Positions 47,162-59,400 of a DNA stretch of 64,000 bases are shown here, piece by piece. A program made the position numbers and the translations under genes. Source of the DNA: Hemibagrus wyckioides (taxonomy: Eukaryota; Chordata; Actinopteri; Siluriformes; Bagridae); NCBI RefSeq assembly GCF_019097595.1, contig NC_080735.1, positions 17,406,417-17,470,416 of the forward strand, read 5' to 3'. Positions within the stretch are counted from its first letter, which is position 1, and every line of letters begins with the position of its first letter. The notes below the pieces were generated by a model. It ran no database searches. It worked only from the letters and a program-made list of their open reading frames with translations, and was not told the DNA's origin.

Positions 47162-48039
47162 ATATATATATACATGTAATAAATGTATATGTATGTTTAC
47201 ATGTAATAAACATGCTGCTAGTTACATGCTAGCATAACGGTTTAGCATGAGTGGATGCCGTCAAAATTCCACGTGCACACCTAAAACCGTAGCGTTTTTT
47301 AAATGGAAACACACTTTCACGGTGTTATTATGTGCTTATATGCCGTATCAATAAAAGTAGGAACGAAAAAGGACAGTTTTACACACAACCCACACCGTTT
47401 TGTGTCGATGTTTTCCTCTTTATTTTTGTGCTACGGTGCTAATGTAGCTAACAAGTAATGCTAGCCTTGCTCGGTCAGTATTGCTGACCTTACTTAGATC
47501 TTCACAAGGAATACAACAAACAAAAGGGTCAAATTAAAGGCTTAATAAATATATAAATAAATAAAACCACTGATATTCTGTATTTATTTAAACTGATATT
47601 AAAGCTCTGTGTATCTGTAGGAGGTAAGGCCTGGAGAAGAAGTGTGTGAGAAAAAAGTGACAGTGTTCGGCTACAGTGAAATTCTGGACATATTTATAGA
47701 TTACTGTGAGTCACTGTGACCTTAACCACATCAACATGGTTGTATGATCTCACTAAAGGAGCTGGATGTGGTTTGGGGGTTAGATATTTACGTCAAAGAT
47801 TTGTTATGAGATACTTATTTCTTTTTAATCTACATTATGATTTTAATGTGGATGTATAACATTGAGAACCGGGACAAATAAGCAGGAAGGACCTTTAAGG
47901 GGAATAATTTTAAAACAGAGTGGTTAGATTATTAACCGTTAAGCCAATTAAGTCCGGCAAATGGTCATTTTGGGCCTTCGTTGTTTTAAACTGGAAGTAG
48001 ATACACGGTGTGGCAAGAAGTACGTCACACCCATATGTG

Positions 48040-48330
48040 GTTCTTCCACACTCTTGTAACAGACATGTGAAAACAAATAATTATATAGAACTGTGTTGTG
48101 CTGGAGGATTACAAGTTCCCTTCACTGGAACTCAGAGGCCCAAACATGACAGTGCCCCTGTGCACAAAGCTCCTGAGACATGATATGTGACGGTAGGAGT
48201 GGACAAACAAGCAGAAGGATCCTTTGCACCTTTTGGGTCAATTCAAACACCGACTGCACCCCCATTGCCTCAACAAGAATATCTAGGTGTGATGGTCAGA
48301 GCTACACAAACTTTTGACAGTATAGTGTAA
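48040..48330 (+). mobile_element. Tc1-like transposon relic
   Basis: TTCCCTTCACTGGAACTCAG, CATGACAGTGCCCCTGTGCA and the terminal-like ACACAAACTTTTGACAGTAT match the order of a Tc1 element 3' half. There is no open frame. Confidence 0.6.
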
Positions 48331-48779
48331 GGAGTGAATTGATGATAAGAAAGCTTTATAAACAAGCTCTAAACAAACAAAAAAAATCCTTTAGAAAAAT
48401 CAACATGATGTCACTGCTGGACATTGAACATGATAAAGAGTCTGGACTCTGGTGATCATGGTGAGGTGACCAGCTGAAAAGATGCCAGGTACTGAGGCTA
48501 CTCAAATACTCCTAAAGGATGCGTAATGTAACTTTATGTAATGTAACCAATAAAAGTTTCTAGGTCTCCTACAACAGAGACTTTCCAAAGGTTCCAAAAG
48601 TAAAGAATGGGAGTAAGAGTGTAAAGAGTCGGAGAACCAGAAGGCACTTTAAATAAGTGTATTCGAATGAATCGGTTCAATGAAATGATTCATGATATAT
48701 ATCAGTCTGCGCCAAGGGAGAACGCCGAGTTCCCTTTCGTCCGAAAACTGTCGGTCCTTCGGTTCTGACGTCATTACTT

Positions 48780-49184
48780 CCGCCCGCCCCCCCCAACTCA
48801 CCTCAACCCCCTCCCTTTCTCTCTCTCGCTCTCTCTCTCTCTTTCTCAGTCGGTGGCGCTTTGCCTTTGCCGACTATACAATCCAACATGGAGTGAACGC
48901 GGAGCGGCGATGGGGCTCGCGCGGGGCCGTCCTCACCGAGAGCAGCTCGCGACTGCAGCCGCGTCGTTGTCGCCGCGCGCGCGCTCATCTCACACCGAAG
49001 ACTCCGACGTCCACGAGACCATCGGGCTGGATTATACGGTGTCGCGCGCTGGTTAAAGTGCAAGACAAAAAACAAACAAACAAGAGCGGGGCTGGAAATC
49101 GCCGCTGTTCCATATAGCTAGAAGAAAGAAAACTGGGGGGGGGAACCACACACACACCGAGAGACGGGATCGGTGGGAGACAAA
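48780..49184 (+). promoter_or_regulatory. probable spred2 promoter and leader
   Basis: CpG- and GC-rich sequence sits directly upstream of coding exon 1, with a CT run at about 48815-48846 followed by dense CG dinucleotides at 48890-49010. It contrasts with the AT-rich surroundings. No TATA box is evident, so a CpG-island promoter is likely. The start site is not resolved. Confidence 0.5.
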
Positions 49185-49238
49185 ATGGAGCCTGGACGCT
49201 GGTGCGCGCGCGCTCTGGGATGTTATTATTGTAGGTGA
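49185..49238 (+). other. upstream ORF in the spred2 5' leader
   Basis: An ATG in a good context (ACAAAATGG) opens a 17-codon frame ending TGA, 15 nt before the spred2 start. It counts as a uORF only if transcription starts upstream of 49185, which the GC-rich leader suggests but does not prove. uORFs this close to a main start often lower translation. Confidence 0.45.
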
Positions 49239-49253
49239 AACGAGGGAGATAAA

Positions 49254-49279
49254 ATGACCGAGGAATCGCAGCCAGACGA
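49254..49279 (+). CDS. spred2: spred2 coding exon 1
   Basis: ATG ACC GAG GAA TCG CAG CCA GAC GA then donor GTAAGT gives MTEESQPD plus a split Asp, against MTEETHPD in human SPRED2. It lies at the right end of a CpG-rich, CT-rich promoter-like region and 15 nt after a short upstream reading frame. Confidence 0.93.
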
Positions 49280-49840
49280 GTAAGTACTCCTCCCCTTCCC
49301 CCTCAACCCCTTCCGCTCCCACTAACCCAATACCCATACCCCTGGTGCGTTTATTTTCTGAATGCGTGACGTTTGGGATTTATTTATTCCGCGTCAAATC
49401 TGAGGCGCGCGCGTTTGATGCACTTTCCCCCCCTACATGCACCAAAGATCCTCCGGTTGCCTCAAAACTGGGAGGTATAGACAGAGAGAGAGAGAAAGAG
49501 AGACGGCCCGAGTCAGGCCCTCCGTTTTTACCCCCGACTGCTTCGCACGAGCAAAGCAGGAGAGAGAGAGAGAGAGAGAAGGGAAGAGGGGAGCATGAGG
49601 GGAGGGAGGTGGAGGGGTGACTGAAGCGGAAACGTTTTGTGCACAGAAGATTCTCCCGTGACTGTGATGTTTCTTTGTAAACACGTCAGTGTTCAGCTTG
49701 TTGTAGAGACCTTATAAGCCCACGTGGTGTGAAACCGGAGGTGCGCGCGGGGCTTTGGCGCATTTCTGCATCTCTCTCTCTCTTTCTTTCTCTCTCTGAG
49801 TGTGTGTGTGAGCGTGCTGGTGGGCCACTGAATCCGCCAT

Positions 49841-49878
<38 letters not shown>

Positions 49879-52800
49879 TTTTCGTGAATCGCGCTTATTT
49901 GCATACCACGCTTCATTCATAAAAAAAAATGCCGACGGCGCAGACTCAGCTCAACCCGACCTCTAACCTGCCTCATAACACTACACTCTATCACAACACA
50001 TGGTTACATTATCTTGCCCCACAGAATAGACATAACACCGGAAGTGTGAGATTAGCGAGATAAAGCTATCTAGGGTTTCAGAAGGTTTCTTTATGATACA
50101 GTTACTGTATCCTACCTGCCGTGTAGTTTCTAATATAGAAAGCATTTGGTCATGAGGCTAGAGTGATGATTAACAGCCAACAGGGCTGCAGATATGATTC
50201 ATTAAAGCTTCCTGTGAATCAAATTTCAGGGCTTTATATTACACCAGTGTTCTGGACATCAGTTCAATATTACATCTAGACAAGACATGGAGATGTTTCT
50301 TGTGTTCATTTCATGATTACTTTTTTTTGATGACTCATCCTGTTCTAGCATTGTCTTGGTGTAATTATATGCTGCCTAAAATGTATCAGTTCCACCCCTG
50401 GGGGCATGGGTCTTGCTCAACAGTAGCAGCTTGTTAGCAGTTTGATTAAGTTGGTAAACAGCAGTTGGAGGCTATAAAAAGGGGGTGGAGTCTGTGTGAG
50501 TTGGCAGTTTTTTTATGTGTTTTATCATCTTACATCTGGTCAGTAACAGATCAGAGCTTAAGGGTCAGTAATATCATTATATCTAACACGTCAGACCCTC
50601 GGAGCCTCAAAAGAGTACAAGATCTAACTCTAGAAACATCTCGGGTGTCGTCAAGGTGACGGTCAGAAATCCTCCAGAGATGAAAGTAAATTCTTTAATG
50701 TTTTATATATATATAAATATATATAATATATATATATATATTTAGCTTGTTTGGTAGTCTACTGCCGGTCTTGTTAGATTCAGTGTGTGGGTGTGGCATG
50801 TCCTGAATGCTAATCTGTCAAGAACTCCAACACTCTATTACTCTGACTTCCTGTTTCAAGGAACTCTATCAACAAATGGAAGGAAGAAGGATTCAAAGCC
50901 TATTTAGGGGATAGATTGTGGTTAGATACATTATTAAGGGTTAATAACGGACGTCCCTGGTCAGTCAGTGCTGACTGACAGAACTGACTCAGACTTGAGG
51001 TCATGAGGTTGTGAGGTTTCTGTGCCTCCTGTGTGACCACACCCATGTGAAACGGTCGGTTTACTGAACGTTTTGAACGTATTTACACTCTCAGAGATAA
51101 AGGTACGAAACTTCCTAGTCACATGCATGGCCACATCAATCATCTGGAAACTACCAAATGTCAGGGTTTTTGTCAGACAGACTTCATGTGCATCCGGATA
51201 AAGCTGGGTTCCCTTTTGAGTCTCATGGTTTCTTCTTCATGTCGTCTCAGAAAGTTTTTCCTCACCACCGTCACCTATGGTTAAATCATTAGGAGTAAAT
51301 TGGATTTTTTTTTTCATTTGGAAATAAGTAATGTCCTGAAAATTATTTCTGTAAAGCTACTTTGTGACAATGTCCATAGCTAAAAGTGCTGTAGAAATAA
51401 AACTGAATTGAATCGTTATCGATGTCTTGCAGATCTCGTCATTGTGGTTACTGAAGTATCACCAACAATATTAGAGTGTGTTGTGTTAGCTAGCATGGCA
51501 ATTTGGGGAAAAAAACAGTCCTACTGTGAACCAGTGACATTGTCTACTATAGTGCTGAAATGTGAATACTAATAAAATACTGTGGAAATATGGCTGATAC
51601 ATTACTGAAAAACTACTGAAACATGACGGAAATTCTGCTGATATACTACTGAAATATTACTGAAATATGACTGCTATACCACTAAAACACTACTGAAACA
51701 TGACTGATATACTACTAATATACGGCTGATATACTACTGAAATACTACTAAAATACACCTCATATAGTACTGAAATACGCCTGATATACTACTGAAAAAT
51801 GACTGCTATACTACTGAAATACTGCTGAAACACAACTGATATACTACTGAAATATTACTGAGACACGACTAATATACTACTGAAATATTACTAATATACT
51901 ACTGAAATATGACGGATAAACTACTGAAACACTACTGAAACATGACTGATATTCTGCTGATATACTACTGAAATACTACTGAAAAGTGACTGCTATCTTA
52001 CTGAAATACGCCTGATATACTACTGAAATACACCTGATATACTACTGAAATACTACTGAAAAATGACTGTTATACTACTGAAATTCTACTGATACATCAC
52101 TGATATTCTACTGAAATACTGCTGATATACTTCTGAAACATGTCAAAATTACATATAGAGATTTCATTCCGAGTGAGTGCTTGTAGATCTGATTAAAAAC
52201 TAAAGTGGTTAGCCTTATGTCACTTTGTCCTTTGCACATAGCTATTTATCTACCACTGTTTGAGGAACTCACAGGTAGTTAGCACGGTTTTAGGCATCTC
52301 TGGGCAGATGGACTGTTTTTACCCCCACATTTGTTAAACTGGCCTCTTCGAAAACTCGATTGCTCCAGAAATCCTAGGCAAGAGTAATCATATAATATAG
52401 GTCAGGTTTTCCCAGTCACAAAATCCCACACAAAAATATCATATCACGATGGTTGAAGACATTTTTACCATGTATATGATAAAAAAATAACAAAAAACTG
52501 TGAAATAGTAAGGAGTATTTTGTTTCAAAAATGTTCTGGTAGAACATTTATTCCAGTCAGGTCCCTGGTGCTGTGAGTAATAATATTATATATGTGTTAT
52601 GAATGTACTCATGATATCAGTCATCCTTTAATTTTAGTATATCAGTGTTAATGATGTCAGATCCTGTTTGTTTCCTACATAGTAGCCCATAAGGACTTTG
52701 GGTTTTCACATCGCATGGAAAAGTGGATCAAAGTCCCTGGCTAATAGCATTAGCATGCAGTCAAACACCTTCCTTTTGGCTAAGCAAGCGCTTTAGGAGC

Positions 52801-55800
52801 TTAACATTAACTCCTGTAATCAGCACTGTTATTCAGCGTGTCAAAAGGCAACGTGTCAGGCTCAGCAAACCTACTCGAGAGATGCACAGGAATAAAACAT
52901 GACGATGGGAAGGGTGGGAAATAATCCGGTGTGATGTGAAACAAGTTTGTTCCTGTGTCACTTTCCTGTGCATTATAGCCTCTATAAACCCTCAGCCCTC
53001 ATCGGAAGAAAAAACAAACATCCTGTTGGTGCCATAGGCAGAAAAACAAAGCTCTGAAACGGGATACTGCTTCCACAACTGATAAATATGAATCTCTTAT
53101 TGCAAAATTTCTGTAATAAATAATCTGTTTATTACATAATAGCATATTCGACTCTGCCAATGACTGATATACTACTGAAATTCTACTGAAATATGACTAA
53201 CATACTACTGAAATTCTCCTAAAATATAACTGATATACTACTGAAATACTATTGAAATTCTACTGAAATGTGACTGAAATACTGCTGATATATGAATGAT
53301 ATACTACTGAAATACTACTGAAACATGACTGACATACTACTGATATACTACTGAAACTCTACCGAAACATGAATGGTATACTACTGAAATTCTATTGAAA
53401 CATGAATGATATTCTACTGAAATATGACTGGTATACTATTACAATGCTACTGAAACATGAATGATATACTACTCAAATATGACTGACATACTACTGAAAC
53501 ATGAATGATATACTACTGAAACATGAGTGATATACTACTGAAATACTACTGAAACATGAGTGATATACTACTGAAATACTACTGAAACATGAATGATATA
53601 CTACTGAAATACTACTGAAACATGAATGATATACTACTGAAATTGTACTAAAAAATGACTGATATACTACTACAATGCTACTGAAACATGACTGATATAC
53701 TACTGAAACACTAAAGAAACATGAATGATATTCTACTGAAGTACTACTGAAATTCTACTTAAGTATGATACGCTAGTGTATTCGAGTGAGTGCATTAATC
53801 GTAATCTCAACCCGTGATTAATTTACAGCAGGAAATACAGTCATAGCTGAGTCAACACCTCCTGACCAATCAGGACAGGGGAATCCAACAGCTCTTTGGC
53901 TCTCTGCTCGCTTAAATACACTACAGTAAAGCAAACGCTATTGATTAGCGCACAAGGCCGATAGCGACCGGCTCCTGCAGGTCCGACGAGGCCCGTTGGC
54001 TCAAACTCTTTTCTTTGGTTATCGCTGCTTTTTATCTTGTTCGTGCCGAGGGCTTGTGGACAGAACGTGCGTGTGACTCGGGCGTTGTGGGGGTTGTTAT
54101 CTTTTATTATTCTAATTTATGACCCTCTCACACCCGTGCTGAGCAAACACACACTGACACACACACACACACGAGGCAGGCTGGAATGTCAGGCAACGTA
54201 TAATAATAAATAGCAAATGGTCCGAGAAACGCTTTGGTTTTTTTCATCCGCAGATGGAAAAAAGTCTGAATTACAACATTGCAGTACTTAACGATATGTA
54301 TCATGGGATTTATGTCTCAAAAACAGTTTTTTCAGCCACATCCAAAACCATAGCGGATAATATCCAGTGAAATCCCATAATGCATCGTAATAGGACAGCA
54401 TAATTCAGCGCGCTCTTAGAAATACAGTTTTCTCAAGGGATCTTTGGATAGACTGGGATTTACTTCCTAGAACATTTTCGACTTGGAAGATTTTCTGACA
54501 GGAAAAGTAAGGGATGTGGAGCCAGAGCCTTTTTCTAATGATTTTGCTGGAGTAGCAAGCAGAATCATAGGGTCCTCATCACACTAGGCTACTTGTCATG
54601 ACGTATGTCAGTGTTACAACTTCAACATCGTTAGCTAACGGAATCTAAAGCTAAAAAATAAAATGAGAAAATCCAGTGTCGTGCCTCTTGATAATGAATA
54701 TCCTCAGTAGGACCAGTGTTTGATCATTTGGTTGTACTTTATGGTCCAGGGAATAGTGCGCTAGCTAATAAGCTAGCACAGTTTGGACAAGGACAAAATG
54801 AAATTTCTCAGAAATGTTGAAGTGAGCATTTTGTTATCAAGAGATTTAAAATTGACCAAATAGATGAATAAATATGTAAAATGATCATAATGAAGCATCC
54901 TGCTGGAGTGTTTTAAGAGCTACATGCTAAAATGTACCAGATAGTTCAGCCACTGTACGGTTTCTATTTCCACTGCTAAAAGTGTTGCCAGCAATCAGCA
55001 AGATCCAGTTAGCATTATCGCCTTTAACTAATCAGGAAAATATCTCATACCTACAAGCTACATTTGCTACGAAATAAAGCTAATATTCAACTAGTTATCA
55101 TGTCATAAAAAAAACTTCTAATGAATCTGTTGACACATTCAGACACTGCAAGCAAACATTAAACGCTAACCGAGTGCCAGTTTGCAACATAGTCAGGGAA
55201 ATGCTAACTCTCTTCTTCTTGTTAGTATATCATAAATGCTACAATTCAAGCTGCTAATTCGTACTATGAAGGGCTAGTTAGCATGATCTCTTCTACCTAA
55301 TCAGGGAAATACCTGATTCTCTCTGCTACAAGCTACACTTGCTACAAACTGAAGAAAAATTTTCAAGCAGTTACCATGTCAAAAAAAAATGCTGACTCAT
55401 CCTCATTAGCTGACTCCTAATGATTTTGTTGAACTAACAATCTTCATTTATTCGTTTAAATAACTCTTTTCTTCTTGTCATTCACTGCTAGCAAGCAGTA
55501 AATTACACATGCTAATCTGTTAGCTGTTTGCTTTTACTATGAAGTTTTATACCCGTTAGCTTTAAGCTCTTGGTTACTGACCTACATCTCTCTCTCTCTC
55601 TCTCGCTCTGTCTCTCTGACTCTCTCTTTTTCGTTTTCTTTTTCTCCGTCAGTGTATTCGGCAGTACTGATTGATTACTGAAATAAGAAAATTAACAAAT
55701 GGATTTTTTAATCGTGTCAATATGCAGTGATGTCTGGCTGTTTGTTTGTTTGTTTGTTTGTTGGCCGTCTGTACATGTGTAATGGCTTGTAAGTCCAGTA

Positions 55801-56408
55801 AATTCACACCATAAAACACAAGAACTGTAGAAATGTGGCTTGGTGAAGCAGACATACTGTCATAACTGACTTTCCCGTGTCTGGAATTTTACACACTGAC
55901 ACCGGAGACTCCTTCCATAATAATAAAAGTCTTAATAATGCAACTTTTTTCTTTATTAAATAACATGTTTTTAAAATTATATATATCTGCCTTTACATGC
56001 ACATGAATGTAATATGGAGTTGTCTCGCCCTTTGCAGCTATAACAGCATCAACTCTTCTGAGAAGGCTTTCCACAAGGTTTAGGAGCATGTTTATGGGAA
56101 TTTTTGACCATTCCTCTTGAAGTGCATTTGTGAGGTCAGGCACTGATGTTGGATGAGAAGGTCTGGCTCTCAGTCTCCGCGGTAATTCATCCCAAAGGTG
56201 TTCTATGGGATTGAGGTCAAGACTCTGTGCAGGCCAGTCAAGTTCCTCCACACCAAACTCACTCATCCATGTCTTTATGGACCTTGCTTTGGTCACTGGT
56301 GTACAGTCATGTTGGAAAAGGAAGGGGTCATCCCCAAACTGTTCACACAAAGAGCATGAAATTGTCCAAAATGTCTTGGCATGAAGCTGAAGCATTAAGA
56401 GTTCCTTT

Positions 56409-56499
<91 letters not shown>

Positions 56500-59400
56500 T
56501 TTAACTCTATAATTATATTTGTGTGTGTGTTATCTTGTTACTGACTAAGCTGCCATAATATAATCTACACAAATAAAGTATGTCTGTCTATCTATCTATC
56601 TGTAATTTACTCCTTGCATAAATTGTTACTATAGAATTGATATCAAAGTGTCAGAATTGCTGTTATAGGGATGTGATGAAAAGTTCTGACCAATCAGATT
56701 TAAGACTAACCTTGCTCACTGTGGAGGTTTATTCAACAAAGATTTTACCTTTTTACCTTTTACATTTCATTCACTAGCCAAGTGTGTCTGTGTGTGTGTG
56801 TTCAACTTTTGGCCCATGTGCTGTACTGTGAGCTTTATGGCCATGCAGTTAAGCATTAAAGCCCTTCGCTGGCTGAAATGTCCCACCATCGTTTGTGATT
56901 GTCTAAGCAGGATGTGTGAAGTGGGTCATCACTAACACTTCCACACCCTGAATCTCCCACTTCCTGTTTCCAATACTGATCTCCGCTTCCATGTGGCTTC
57001 CAGACTTCAGGGATCTAACAGGAAGGAGTGCAGGGGTTTACCGGCTGTGAAATCACGCTAACACTGAAATCCTGATTATTAATAATAAGTGTTGTGATTA
57101 GGAGAGGAAAATGTAAAGTATCTGAGATGAAAACTTGACTACTTCCTGAAGGATTGTTTTTGATTTTGTATCAGAAACCTAATGAACTGCCCTGTTATTT
57201 ACACTGGAGGTGCTTTATATATCAGTTCTGTTCTCAACATGTGGAATGGAATAACAAAGCGAAGCAGGTTCATTCGGTTTATTCGCCGTTTTTGACACCA
57301 AGGGGTGTGGCTAACAGAACCATATGTTGCTGATTGGCTACAAATTCACATTGTATTTGTCAAGTATACAGTCATAAAGAGGAGGACATGCGGATAAATG
57401 CTTTCTACGACTGTCTGGGTTATAAAAATAGAAAATGATATTTAAAAAATTGAGTCAAAATAAAAATAGTCAAAAATGGAATTTAAAAATAAAATAAAAT
57501 TAAATAAAAATAAAATAAAATTAGCTGTACAAGGGAAATAGTTCAGCAAAATCTGGAAAAATACAGCATTTGAATACAAACAGATAATTTATTAATAATA
57601 ATAATAATAATAAAGAATTTAAAGAGATAAACAATTCTAAATTTACTTAAATAATAATGGCAGAGAATTTTTTTTATTTTAAAATAAAGTAAATTTAATT
57701 AAAGAGACAAAAAAATTAACTGAATTAACTAATTATTTTAATAAATACAAAAAATAAAAAAAATAAAATAAGACACAGCGTTTGGTTCTTTGAGGACATA
57801 GATGTGAGTTTTAATGAAGCCCTTTTTCTGTGTGAATGTAAGCTAATGAGTGAACAGGAAACAGGAAAACAGATGTAGATTTATTTAATAAAAACAAAAA
57901 AATGTCAAAGCAGCAGTGAGAAAGTGTGGGGACTGGAGCAGTGCTGAAAAGCTCACCTTTGCTCCTACTGTCCTGGAAAAGACTCGCTGATAAAGTTCCT
58001 TCACCCCACATGAGGGTGCTTTTCTTTCACATGTATTATAAATGTTCATCTGGTATTGATTAAGTCTTTCAGATAAATATATATATCTATGTCACCTACC
58101 TAAGAGCAAACACACACACACACATGCACACACACATGCTTAGTCTCTGGTGTTGTCTGCCTTCCTGTCGGTGTAGCATCAGGAGCAGAACAAGAGACTA
58201 CAGGAAGTCTTCCTGCTGTCGTCGTCATAGCAACCTGTTCCAAAAAAAAAAAAAGAAGCAAAAAGGATCCCGAGCAGAAGTGACAGAATGGGGGTGACGA
58301 ACTCCTTTATAAATTTGCGGAAACATAACGAACGCTAATGAATCGCCTGGTTGTCTGGTTCGTTTGAATGGAGCGTAAACACCGTCGCCGTTCTCCGTGT
58401 CTCTCTTTGATCCCGTCGCCTCAAACCCAGGCATGGAAATCGGGCCTTCAATTAAAGCGGTTCCCACACTCTCTGCCAAGAGCTGGCGCCATCTGCAGAA
58501 CGAGTCTCTTCCTCTTTTGTGACTCGAACGAGGCGTCTTTTGCGTGGCAGAGGTCAGGGATCAGCATGGAGCGTAAACACACTCGGTGGAAATCACATCC
58601 TGATAAATGTTTACGGAGATTATCGATTAGATTAAAACATCCGAGGTGAAGAAGAAGAGATGACCATCAGAAAAGTAGCTGCTTTTCTAGCTACCATTTT
58701 ATTCACCTTTTGTTTGTCTCTTACTCCTTGTACCACTATGTCTCCTCAATTTTAGACAGTGTTTATCCATTCATCCATTTTCTATACGCGCATTATTCCT
58801 GATTAGGGTCACAGGAATCTCAGAACACATTGGGCGAAAGGCAGGGATACACCCTGGACAGGTCACCAGTCCATCACAGGGACACACATATAGACAGATA
58901 ACCACACACACTCACACTCACTCCTATGGGGAAATTAGAATTACCAATCAACCTAATGTTTTTGGACTGTGTTTAAAGAATATTAATTTCTTTCATAATT
59001 TAAAGCTTTAATTTATCTCACTGTGTCATATCTCTCACTGTGTCATATCTCTCACTGTGTCATATCTCTCACTATGGCACTTCATGACTGCGTACATTGT
59101 TGACCTCATAAAACCGCAGCAGAAGAATTTCACTGTCTGTAATAAACGTTTGACGCGCTCTTTATGCACATGACAGTAAACATGAAACTTGAACTGGATT
59201 AAAGGTGCGGTTTGTCATTTTACAAAGTGTTTCAAGAGCTTGCGATCAATATGTCATTTCAAAAAAATAAACAAAACTGTTGTGATTTATAATGTTACCA
59301 CATACAGGCTGGGGCTAGATTCTTAATTTCAGGATTCTGCTTATTTAAAGTTTTCTGGCCCTGAAATGAACTCATTGGCTTCCACATGAGCTTTAGCACT

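Noticed and set aside
55889..56395. Functional transposase gene
   Set aside because: Only the C-terminal catalytic part is present; the DNA-binding domain, first catalytic Asp and terminal repeats are missing.
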